Assembly (NCBI GenBank): GCA_033032865.1
Contig: JAWHQI010000757.1
Coordinates: forward strand, 186,001-250,000
Direction of reading: 5' to 3'
DNA from: Dactylorhiza incarnata
Taxonomy: Eukaryota > Streptophyta > Magnoliopsida > Asparagales > Orchidaceae
Length of the DNA: 64,000 nucleotides
This document shows, one piece after another, positions 45,401 to 55,901 of the stretch; the stretch's first letter is position 1, and every line of letters begins with the position of its first letter. The translations under genes were made by a program, and so were the position numbers. The notes under the pieces were generated by a model. The model ran no database searches. It saw only the letters and a list, made by a program, of their open reading frames with translations, and was not told the origin of the DNA.

Positions 45401-47106
45401 ACTCAAAGCAGGTACGAAATATAACGCGAGTACCTGAAGAGAACTCGCAAACACCTGCTAATCTCTGCAAAAGAGAACTCAAAGCAGGTATAAAATAATC
45501 TATAACGCGAGTACCTGAAGAGAACTCGCGAATACCTGCTAATCTCTGCAAAAAGAGTACATAAAGCAGGTATAAAACAAACTACAATGCGAGTACCTAA
45601 AGAGAACTCGCGAACACTTGTCAATCTCTGCAAAAAGAGAACAAAAAACAGGTATAAAACAATCTATAACGCGAGTACCTGAAGAGAACTCGCAAACACC
45701 TGCTAATCTCTACAAAAGAGAACTCAAAGCAGGTACGAAATATAACGCGAGTACCTGAAGAGAACTCGCAAACACCTGCTAATCTCTGCAAAAGAGAACT
45801 CAAAGCAGGTATAAAATAATCTATAACGCGAGTACCTGAAGAGAACTCGCGAATACCTGCTAATCTCTGCAAAAAAGAGTACATAAAGCAGGTATAAAAC
45901 AAACTACGATGCGAGTACCTGAAGAGAACTCGCGAACACCTGTCAATCTCTGCAAAAAAGAGAACATAAAACAGGTATAAAACAATATATAACGCGAGTA
46001 CCTGAAGAGAACTCGCAAACACCTGCTAATCTCTACAAAAGAGAACTCAAAGCAGGTACGAAATATAACGCGAGTACCTGAAGAGAACTCGCAAACACCT
46101 GCTAATCTCTGCAAAAGAGAACTCAAAGCAGGTATAAAATAATCTATAACGCGAGTACCTGAAGAGAACTCGCGAATACCTGCTAATCTCTGCAAAAAGA
46201 GTACATAAAGCAGGTATAAAACAAACTACAATGCGAGTACCTAAAGAGAACTCGCGAACACCTGTCAATCTCTGCAAAAAGAGAACATAAAACAGGTATA
46301 AAACAATCTATAACGCGAGTACCTGAAGAGAACTCGCAAACACCTGCTAATCTCTACAAAAGAGAACTCAAAGCAGGTACGAAATATAACGCGAGTACCT
46401 GAAGAGAACTCGCAAACACCTGCTAATCTCTGCAAAAGAGAACTCAAAGCAGGTATAAAATAATCTATAACGCGAGTACCTGAAGAGAACTCGCGAATAC
46501 CTGCTAATCTCTGCAAAAAGAGTACATAAAGCAGGTATAAAACAAACTACAATGCGAGTACCTAAAGAGAACTCGCGAACACCTGTCAATCTCTGCAAAA
46601 AGAGAACATAAAACAGGTATAAAACAATCTATAACGCGAGTACCTGAAGAGAACTCGCAAACACCTGCTAATCTCTACAAAAGAGAACTCAAAGCAGGTA
46701 CGAAATATAACGCGAGTACCTGAAGAGAACTCGCAAACACCTGCTAATCTCTGCAAAGAGAACTCAAAGCAGGTATAAAATAATCTATAACGCGAGTACC
46801 TGAAGAGAACTCGCGAATACCTGCTAATCTCTGCAAAAAGAGTACATAAAGCAGGTATAAAACAAACTACAATGCGAGTACCTAAAGAGAACTCGCGAAC
46901 ACCCGTCAATCTCTGCAAAAAAAGAACATAAAACAGGTATAAAACAATCTATAACGCGAGTACCTGAAGACAACTCGCGAATACCTGCTAACCTCTGCAA
47001 AAAGAGAACATAAAGCAGGTATAAAATAATCTATAACGCGAGTACCTGAAGAGAACTCGCGAATACCTGCTAATCTCTGCAAAAAGAGAACATAAAGCAG
47101 GTATAA
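42472..47106. repeat. F 82-bp tandem array, right part
   Basis: About 55-60 further units, some shortened to about 70 bp. From 43021 two copies of a 313-bp higher-order block are seen (43021-43333, 43334-43646) and a third starts at 43647. From about 44700 to 46960 a 321-bp four-unit block repeats seven times (GTACGAAATATAACG markers at 44771, 45093, 45413, 45734, 46058, 46379, 46700). Long minus-strand frames rich in Leu/Phe/Ser come from unit lengths divisible by three and are not genes. Confidence 0.93.
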
Positions 47107-47733
47107 ATGAATTTATAACTGTTAGTCTTTGCTATTTTACTTACTTGTGGATATCCATATGCGATCTTCTGTTTTTAGCATTATTCCTTATAAAACTTCA
47201 AATCCTTTATGAAAAACCTCCAGGGAAAAGAAAAGATATCTCCAAAAGAATAATTGTCCAGTTATCATGAAATGTTGCCCTGACGGTTTATCATTTTAGT
47301 TCAAAAGTAGATCCTGATTGGCTCAGTGAAGGTGAATCGCGGGCTGAAACTGCCAGAGATTATATCTTCATAAGCTCTGATTGTCAAGAGGATTAATAAG
47401 TCCATTTCCCGACTATTAGAGTGAAAGCCTTGACTCGATTATCTCGAGTCGGTAACACTGCCTTGTTGCTTCCTGTAATAGCCCGCTTTCCAGCTTTGAA
47501 GCCAGATATATCCCACTTGGCTAGCCTATTATGCAGCCATTTTTCATAACCTGTTGTACTCTTTCAAACCGACCGTCTTGATAGATGAAACTGCCTGGTC
47601 TAAAAGTTTTTCAACTTTTAAATGACCAAGTGGGCCAATATTTGTACCTGTTAGATACTGCTTTCTCCAAATGATCAAGGATCATAAGAGAGATAATTTT
47701 CCTGTAAGGAAAAAGGAATGGCTACAGACTCAG
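47107..47733 (-). other. F 3' region next to the array
   Basis: Degenerate AT-rich sequence linking the array to the cassette cluster. No gene was seen. Short stretches resemble the region after the cassettes in C and E. Confidence 0.5.
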
Positions 47734-48133
47734 ATGACCAAGTGGGCAGGTGGGCCTAGGCGGCGAACATTGCTTTCCTCAAGTGGTCATAAGAGTTGTA
47801 GAAATAAAGAAAAAGGAAGTACAGACCCAGATGACCAAGTGGGCAGGTGGGCCTAGGCGGCGAACATTGCTTTCCTCAAGTGGTCATAAGGGCTGTAAAC
47901 GACTCAACTGCTCTCTTGCCTAGGGCTACAAGCCGAGTTGATCAATTGGGCAGGTGGGCCTAGGCGGCGAACATTGCTTTCCTCAGAGAGATCAACTCAG
48001 TTGTGGGTCCCGCTTAGGCATCGCTTGAGAGTACCTAGGAGTATTCGATGGTCACAGACTAAGATGATCAGTTGGGCAGGTGTGGTTATGCCGCGGAGGC
48101 TATACCGACATTGCTTTTCTCAGAAAGATCATC
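47734..48133 (-). other. F hairpin cassette cluster
   Basis: Four units: 47734-47790 and 47831-47887 (arms ATGACCA/TGGTCAT), 47937-47996 (GTTGATC/GATCAAC), 48063-48133 (GATGATC/GATCATC, long 71-bp variant with a changed loop). Order and types equal those of C and E, showing F was derived from the C/D/E side of the family. They are retained although gag-pol is lost. Confidence 0.75.
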
Positions 48134-48476
48134 AAAGCTGTAACTATATCCCTCTCGGGGCATGAAAGAGCCAACATTCACCTAGACCTCCCTTGATGCA
48201 GGGGTGTGTCGGATATCAGCCGGGATCCAAGGTTCCGAAGACCTCCGCACGGGAATTGGCAAGCTACCACTACACGTGTGCGAAAACTCCCTGCTACACA
48301 TGATCTTCGTGGTTTTACGCTAATGACTACAATCCGAGGGGGTTCAAGCAGAACCTGGCGATGTCTCCGTGGTTCAGTGAGTTTGATAATAAGGAACAGA
48401 CAAGTCACAAAGAAGAGTGTCAGTATTGTATCCACTTCATTCGATATCAAAATGCAAACAAATGAGAGCATTATCA

Positions 48477-48578
48477 TTAAGGATAGAACCGTTTTGAAGA
48501 CCACCGTACTAGTCTGATAGTTGCTTCATCTTGAACTGAGGTTCTTAGTGAAGTAGCCGCCTCAAACGCTTGTAGATG
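48477..48578 (-). pseudogene. F gag/pol micro-remnant
   Basis: On the minus strand a 33-codon stretch reads HLQAFEAATSLRTS (gag core start) fused directly to VQDEATIR (integrase C-terminus) and then SKRFYP and TAA. Two internal deletions therefore removed nearly all of gag-pol, leaving only its two ends. Confidence 0.8.
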
Positions 48579-49002
48579 AAAAACTTATAAAACTCATTGT
48601 AAGGAGTATAGGGTGAGGAGTAGAGGGCTCTTCTGCTTCAGGTTGCGCCAAATGTTCTATATGATTGCTGAAAAGCTTGTCATTAGTAGTCGTTGCAGTA
48701 TGAGGTTGAGAATCCACTTGTCCTTTGAGAGGAACGTTCTCTGCTAATAGGTGATGGATGTCGTTGTTTTGCACACGCATTTCTGGGTGATCGGAGGGAT
48801 GCCCGAGGCCCTTGGACGGATGATCCATGAAAACAGAAATTGCGGAAAGAGAAAAACTGAAATAACTTTCAAACGGAGCCGAATTTTTGAAATCTGAGGG
48901 CTGAAAAATGGCTGAACGGGGAACCCGGTTCAATTTTTGGATAGTTCGGCTCGATCCGGTCGCGTCGGGCTTTGAATTTCTGAATTCCGACACCCGGATC
49001 AA
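48562..49002 (-). other. F short open frame of unknown nature
   Basis: 146 codons, with an internal Met (MDHPSKGLGHPSDHPEMRVQ) and a possible helix (IHHLLAENVPLKGQVD). It does not match the N-terminus of gag in A-H. It lies where gag should start and overlaps the gag remnant in another frame. It may be the N-terminal part of a gag from a different Tat family. Low confidence that it is translated. Confidence 0.35.
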
Positions 49003-49105
49003 AAGTTATGGCCGTTTTAAGATTGAGTGTATTTTAGGCCAAATCTCGCGTCTTCATCGCAACTGTTGTTCATCAACCACTCGCTATCTGAAGGTCGCGT
49101 GTTTC
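49003..49105 (-). other. F leader
   Basis: Starts next to the 5' LTR with GAAACACGCGACCTTCAGAT, then diverges from the leaders of the other elements. This is the only internal segment at the 5' side that F clearly shares with autonomous copies. Confidence 0.65.
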
Positions 49106-50284
49106 TGTTGAATCCAAAATTGCACCTCCACGATCTACTCGAGGGGATTGGGGGAAAAGGAGGTCGCGAGCAGCTGGTTACTTGGGTCGCGAGTGAAGAG
49201 GGGAGAAGAAGAGAGGGCCGCTAGCTTGCGGCGAGGCCAGACTTCGCCCGTCGCGGCAAAAGCCACTCCTGCGACGGGCTTTCCCTTTATTCAATAATCT
49301 GTCTTACAACTTGCCACTCTTAATACATGGAAATGAAATGAGTACAAGAGGACGACAGATAAGAAAAACAAGTCACCCAGGCTGTTTTGTTGAGGCCGCC
49401 CGGCCTGTTTGTTGAGGTCGCCCGGGCTGCTTTGCTGAGGCCGCCTGGCCTGTTTGGTGAGGTCGCCCGGGCTGCTTTGCTGAGGCCGCCCGGCCTGGCC
49501 GCTGTTAGGTGCGGTCTGGCTGTTTCTAGCCGCTAGTTTTGCCCCCAACCTGCCTGTCCTTTGTTCATGGTCGAGGGTCCTATTTATAGGCTCTGGGTCG
49601 ATGTCGTCACCTCCGGTGAGCCGATGACTGGATCCCTACCTGCGCGGTCTGAAGGAAGAGGCCGTCTGGCTTGGCGGCCCGACGGCGGAGGCCGCCCCTG
49701 TTGGGCGGCCTGACGGCGGAGGACGCCCCTGCTGGGAGGCCTGACGGAGGAGGCCGCCCCCTGCCGGGCGGCCTGACGGAGGAGGCCGCCCCCTGCCGGG
49801 CGGCCTGACGGAGGAGGCCGCCCCTGTTGGGCGGCCTGACGGCGGAGGCCGCCCCTGCTGGGCGTCCTGACGGAGGAGGCCGCCCCCTGCCGGGCGATCT
49901 GACGGAGGAGGCCGCCCCTGTTGGGCGGCCTGACGGCGGAGGTCGCCCCCAGCCGGGCGGCCTGACGGAGGAGGCCGCCACCTGCCGGGCGGCCTGACGG
50001 AGGAGGCCGCCCCATGCCGGGCGGCCTGACGGAGGAGGCCGCCCCCTGCAGGGCGGCCTGACGGAGGAGGCCGCCCCCTGCCGGGCGGCCTGACGGAGGA
50101 GGCCGCCCCCTGCCGGGCGGCCTGACGGAGGAGGCTGCCCCCTGCTGGGCGGCCTGAAGGAGGCCACACGCCTTGGGCGATCTGAAGGAGGAGGTCGCCC
50201 CTTCTTACCATTCTGGGCGCGTCATGTATAAAAACGTCGCGAAAAAGGCCTCTTCGGAGAGGATCGCCGATTTCTGGGTAAACA
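49106..50284 (-). repeat. F 5' LTR
   Basis: 1179 bp; same ends as the left LTR, TATA box at 49581-49588 (minus), minisatellite at about 49670-50150. Outside the minisatellite I counted about six differences from the left copy; the minisatellite differs in unit order and number. Confidence 0.93.
49670..50150. repeat. U3 minisatellite of F (right LTR)
   Basis: Same 29-32 bp GC-rich units with GGCCGCCC/GGGCGGCC dyads as in the left LTR, with a slightly different arrangement, so units have been gained or lost since insertion or during reverse transcription. Confidence 0.88.
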
Positions 50285-50289
50285 GCCGT
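50285..50289. repeat. Target-site duplication of F, right copy (GCCGT)
   Basis: Matches 26449-26453. Confidence 0.93.
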
Positions 50290-53200
50290 CATCGAAAACT
50301 ATACAGTCCACAAGATTCTGATTGATATCGGCAGCTCCGTCAATCTCCTTTTCCGCCGGACTTTCGAGGCCCTGAAGACCGGAAAGCATTTGCTTTCCAC
50401 CAACGGGCCCCTCTACGGTTTTTCTGGGGAGAAGAAGGAAGTAGAGGGTTCAGTAAAGCTCCTGGTCTCTCTTGGAGGAGTAATAAAGTTGATCAATTTC
50501 GTGGTAGTAGATGCCCCGAGCAACTACTGTGCTATCTTCGGGAGGCCGATTCTCAATGCATATAGGGCAGTAGTGTCCACCTTTCACCTTGCCCTCAAGT
50601 TCGCTGCCGAAGGAAAGCAGTATCGGGTCAGAAGCAACCCAAAGGTGGCTCGGGAGTGCTACGTCCGAACTATTAACATGATCACCGAGGTTCCATTTCC
50701 CAAGGTCGTGGATGAGGTTTTGGAGATTGCTGAGTCCTCAGGGGCCGCCGAGGAAGGAAAAGATCGAGAAGGGGCTCACTTGGAACCTGCCCAAGCGACC
50801 CAAGAAGTTCCTATTGCTAAAGGGGAAGAAAAGAAGCTGGTCATCAACGCTGAGTTACCCAAGAAGGAGAAAGTGGAGCTAATCTCCTGCCTGCTAGAAA
50901 ATTTGGATATCTTCGCTTGGTCAGCGGAGGATATGCCAGGAGTGGATCCAGATGTGGCTTGTCATCATCTAAACGTATCTCCTGAGTTCAAGCCCGTCCA
51001 ACAAAAAAAGAGAGAAGTGGCAACCAAGCTGGCGTTGCCCATCAGAGAGGAGGTTTCCAAGCTCCTGAAAGCTGGTTTTATTTCTGAAATTCAATATCCC
51101 ACGTGGATGTCGAATGTTGTAATGGTTAAGAAATCTGGTGGGAAGTGGCGCATGTGCGTGGACTTCACGAAACTTAATAAAGCGTGCCCTAAAGATTGCT
51201 ACCCTTTGCCTCGGATAGATGTCTTAGTTGATTCCGTGGTTGGGTATGGCTTTATGAGTTTTCTCGATGCTTTCTCAGGGTATCATCAAATTAAAATGCA
51301 CAAACCTGATATCCCGCATACTTCATTTATCACAAACGATGGGTGTTACTGCTATCTCGTAATGCCCTTCGGTCTTAAAAATGCGGGCGCAACGTACCAA
51401 AGAATGATAGATACCATCTTTAAGCATCAAAAGGGCAGGAACCTTGAAGTTTACGTTGATGACCTCCTTCTAAAAAGTAAAACATTCTCATTGCACTTGA
51501 AAGACCTCGTAGAGACGTTCGCTACTCTACGGAGGTTCAAGTTAAAATTAAACCCGTTGAAATGTATGTTTGGGGCAAACAAGGGAAAGTTTCTTGGGCA
51601 CCTCTTAACTCCTAACGGTCTTGCACCGAATCCAGATAAGGTGAAGGCCATCCTTGATATGATCCCTCCTCGAAATGCTAAAGAAGTTCAGCAACTTGGG
51701 GGAAGATTGGCAGGATTGAGCAGGTTTATCTCCAAATCCGGAGATAAAAGTGCCCCTTTCTTTAAGATACTACGAGGGGGATCAAAGTTCGAATGGAGCG
51801 AGGAGTGTAACAAGGCTTTTGAGCAGCTGAAAGAACAGTTAACCTCGACTCCACTACTCCAAAGTCCCCGTGAGGGGGAAATGTTATTCTTATATCTGGG
51901 AGTCGGCCCGGATGCGGTAAGTTCTGTCCTCGTTCGGGAGGAAAAGAAGAGGCAGTTTCCAATATACTATGTCAGCCATATTCTAAAAGATGCAGAAACC
52001 AGATACTCGATCTTGGAGAAACTGGCCCTGGCCTTGGTTATGTCTGCGCGAAAGCTTCGCCCCTATTTTCAAGCTCATTCCATCCAAGTTATTACAGATC
52101 ATCCTTTAAAAAATATTCTTGAAAAGCCAGATCATTCAGGGAGGTTAGCAAAATGGGCCATTGAACTAAGCGAATTTGAGATATCCTACATCCCTCAGAC
52201 AGCGATCAAAGCGCAAATTTTGGCAGACTTCTTGGTAGATAAAACAGAACCTGGTTCCGAACAGGCGGTGCAATCTCCTTTAGCTTGGGTTATTTATGTG
52301 GATGGGGCTTCTGGCAGAAACTCTGTGGGAGCCGGAGTAGTATTGATCAGCCCGAATGGCATCAGGCTGGAGCAGGCTATCAAGTTCTTCTTTTCAGTTA
52401 CAAATAACCAGGCAGAATACGAGGCACTCTTGGCAGGGTTGAGACTTGCGAAAGAGATGGGCATAGAACATGTGCATGTTAGAACTGATTCGCTGGTAAT
52501 GGCCTCTCAGGTCTTGGGAAATTATGAGACAAGGGAGCCGATTCTAAGGAAATATCTACTGCTAGCTAAAAGGGAAGTCGGAAGATTCAAGTCATTCGTC
52601 ATTGAGCATATTCCAAGGACACAAAATGAGGAGGCGGATGAGTTGTCCAAGTTCGGTCTTCCGTCCGGGGGAGTGACATCTGAACTCTTTCATCCGGCAA
52701 CAGATGAGGCAGAACTCATGCAAATTGATCATAAACCTTCGTGGAAGGACCCTTACGAGCTATTTCTATCAAAAGGGGAGTTCCATCATTCCATCAAAGA
52801 TCGGAGAAGATTCAAAAGGAAGGCGGCATATTATTATATGATAGCGGGAGTTCTTTATAGAAAACTTTGATCTCTCCCTCAGCACGATGCGTGTCGGAGG
52901 ATGAAATCCCAACCATACTTCAGGAAGTTCACTCAGGGGAGTGCGGTAGTCATTCAGGAGCAAAGACTCTGGAGAAAAGAATCTTAAGGCAGGGGTATTT
53001 TTGGCCAAATATGAGAAAGGATGCTGAAGCATTTGCCAAGCGGTGTGTGCAGTGCCAAAAGTTCGCTCCTCTTCAGCGTTTGCCTGCTCAGTCACTCAGA
53101 TCAATAACTGTGCCATGGCCTTTTGCGGTATGGGGAATGGATCTTATGGTACCTTTCCCAATATCCAGCGGTCAACGTCGTTTTATCATTGTGATGATCG

Positions 53201-53995
53201 ATTATTTCAGTAAGTGGATTGAGGCAAAACCATTAGCAAAAATTACTACCCAAATTGTCAGAAACTTCGTCTGGGGAGAAATCGTCTGCCGGCATGGAAT
53301 TCCGCTGGCAATCGTCACTGATAATGGCCCACAGTTCAATAATCCGGAGATGATAAGCTTTTGTGATCAGGTCGGAATTGATCTTCGGTTTGCCTCAGTA
53401 CATCATCCAAGGACCAATGGTCAAGTAGAGGCAGCAAACAGGCAAATCCGGCAGCTTTTGATGAAAAGGGTCTTGAATCAAAGATGGAATTGGGCGGACC
53501 AACTTCCTTCCATCCTTTGGACTCTTCGTACTACCCCGTCTTCAGCTACCGGGGAGACACCATTCAAATTATCTCATGGCTCGGAAGCTGTTGTTCCTAT
53601 AGAATTTGAGGTGGTCACTCCAAGAGTTATATACGCCAAAGAAGGAGGAGAATCATGGATAGATGAAAATGATGAGGCTATCATGTATAGTCTAGATCTG
53701 ATCGAAGAACTTCAGGATGAGGCAACAATCAAACAGGAGGAATGTAAAAAGGAGAATGGCAAAATATTTTGACAAGAATGTCAGAGTGAAACAATTTACA
53801 GTTGGGGATTTGGTACTAAAGAAGGTGGATGATGCGGCCAGGTCAGGCAACGTCGGAAAACTAGATCCTAATTGGGTCGGACCCTTCATCATCAAAGAAG
53901 TACTGAAAAACGGGGCTTATCGCCTTCAGACGAGTGAAGGAGAAGACATCTCACGCACCTGGAGCGGTGACGATCTCAAACGGTTCTATCCTTAG
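50290..53995 (+). pseudogene. gag-pol: E gag-pol, second part
   Basis: Continues from 26453 with the protease, RT (YVDD), both RNase H domains and integrase. The protease active site reads IDIGSS in place of IDTGSS (codon ATC at 50327-50329). A 1-nt loss near 52862 (RKL, then stop) and a frame change near 53742 split the integrase region into 52867-53772 and 53717-53995 frames. Together with TAG at 26011 and the F insertion this copy is dead. Confidence 0.94.
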
Positions 53996-55901
53996 AATGT
54001 CCTCTTTTATTCTCTTACATTCATTGGATATTTTAATGAAAAGCCCTATACTGACACTTCTTCATGTCTGATTTTTTCCCTTTTATCCTTTTTTTATACA
54101 TCAAACTCACTGAACCGCGGAGACATCGCCAAATTCCGCTTGAACCCCCTCGGATTGTAGTCATTAGCATAAAACCACGAAGATCACGTGTAGCGGGGAG
54201 TTTTCGCACACGTGTAGTGGTAGCTTGCCAATTCCCGTGCGGTGGTCTTCGGAACCTTGGATCCCGGCTGATATCCGACACACCCCTGCATCAAGGGAGG
54301 TCTAGGTGAATGTTGGCTCTGTCATACCCCGAGAGGGATATAGTTACAGCTTTGATGATCTTTCTGAGGAAAGCAATGTCGGTATAGCCCCCGCGGCACA
54401 ACCACACCTGCCCAACTGATCATCCTAGTCTGTGACCATTGAATACTCCTAGGTACTCTCAAGCGATGCCAAAGCGGGACCCACAACCTAGTTGATCTCT
54501 CTGAGGAAAGCAATGTTCGCCACCTAGGCCCACATGCCCAATTGATCAACTCGGCTTGTAGCCCTAGGCAAAGAGAGCAGTCGAGTCGCTTACAGAACTT
54601 ATGACCACTTGAGGAAAGCAATGTTCGCCGTCTAGGCCCACCTGCCCACTTGGTCATCCGGGTCTGTACTTGTCTTTTTCTTTATTTCTACAGCTCTTAT
54701 GACCACTTGAGGAAAGCAATGTTCGCCGCCGAGGCCCACCTGCCCACTTGGTCATCTGAGTCTGTAGCCATCTCTTATTGCATTACAGGGAATTATCTCA
54801 CCTTATATGGTTAATATAGACCATTCAGAGAAAAGAGCATGATCCTTATGAACATCACAAGCCGGTCAACTTGACACTCAAACCGGGTGGTCTAAATAAG
54901 CAGGTACCACAACTTTCAGGCGGTCTGGTTATCAAACCGGGCGGTCTAAATAAGCAGGTACCATGACTTTCAGGCAGTCTGGTTATCAAACCGGGCGGTC
55001 TAAATAAGCAGTTACCATGACTTTCAGGCGGTCTGGTTATCAAACCCGGCGATCTAAATAAGCAGGTTCCGAAGATGTCATTCGGCCTGGTTTTCAGAAC
55101 GGGCGGTTTAAAACAGATGGGATATCATTAAATATCGTAAGGCAATTATGATTCTCATTACAAATGTCAAACCTACTAATCGTACAAATTCTATACAGTC
55201 CGTGCGGGTTGTCAGCTAATACTATATAAGGCTCACATAAATTGTTCGGATTAAATATTAATCGCACGGTCTGTCAACTAATTTTCTTGCGACTTGATAT
55301 TCTGTCTTGCAAATCAATTATGTAAAACCAGGTTATGGTCGCGCGGCTTGATTATTTTCAATTCCCTGATTGATTATCAGTTACCTTCACGGGGGTGAGA
55401 CTTGCAGCAATCTTAGTTGCAAATCGCTTGAGCTAAAAAACTGGCCGCTCGGTCTGTTGATTGTTTTTATGACTTGGCATTCTTTATCCTTGAAAGCAAG
55501 TATGCAGGGTCTAGTAACAACCGCGCGGCTTGATTATGTTCGGTCTCCTGGATATCTTAATGCATTCATAATAAGATAGCACCTTCTTGGGATGAATCGA
55601 ATCAATTTGATCCAGATTGAAGAAAGCAAGCTATGAGAATTTGTTTCTGCTAACAACTATTTTACCGGAATCTTATCCTAACCGGATAAGTTAATATTAA
55701 GTCGCACGACTTGGTTAGAAGGGTCAATTATCTAAACACAAAAAGAGATCGCAAACAATCAAAAGTAAGTCGCAAATAATAGACAGATAGACAGGTAAAA
55801 GCTTTCCATTCCATTATCAAAACATTCTTTACATTAAACTTCAAACCGACCGGCAAACAAAATCAAGTCGTCGACTAATCAAAATAAAAAGCAAAATACA
55901 A
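53996..55901 (+). other. E 3' region: cassettes and 54-bp tandem repeat
   Basis: Conserved post-pol block at about 54100-54345. Four cassettes: 54354-54424 (long variant), 54491-54550, 54601-54657, 54699-54755. From about 54876 to 55100 a 54-bp unit (aaaccgggcggtctaaataa..., then gcaggtaccatgactttcag) is repeated about four times. The rest is AT-rich with CCGNNCGG dyads. No sense gene. Confidence 0.78.

Larger units (their letters stand above)
26454..50284 (-). mobile_element. Element F: non-autonomous, satellite-bearing element, interrupted by H
   Basis: LTRs at 26454-27600 and 49106-50284 in minus orientation, with matching GCCGT duplications. Without H it is about 10 kb. Read on the minus strand: 5' LTR, leader (GAAACACGCGACCTTCAGAT), a short unknown frame, a tiny gag/pol remnant (48477-48578), a 3' region with four hairpin cassettes, about 5.6 kb of 82-bp tandem repeat, then the GCGGGGATTA purine tract and 3' LTR. 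It encodes no enzymes and must have been moved in trans by an autonomous relative. This organisation parallels non-autonomous Retand elements. Confidence 0.92.

Noticed and set aside
42472..47106. CRISPR array
   Set aside because: The units are contiguous 70-82 bp repeats without unique spacers, inside a plant retrotransposon.
54855..55043. 62-codon minus frame with 18-residue repeats
   Set aside because: Direct translation of the 54-bp tandem repeat in E's 3' region.
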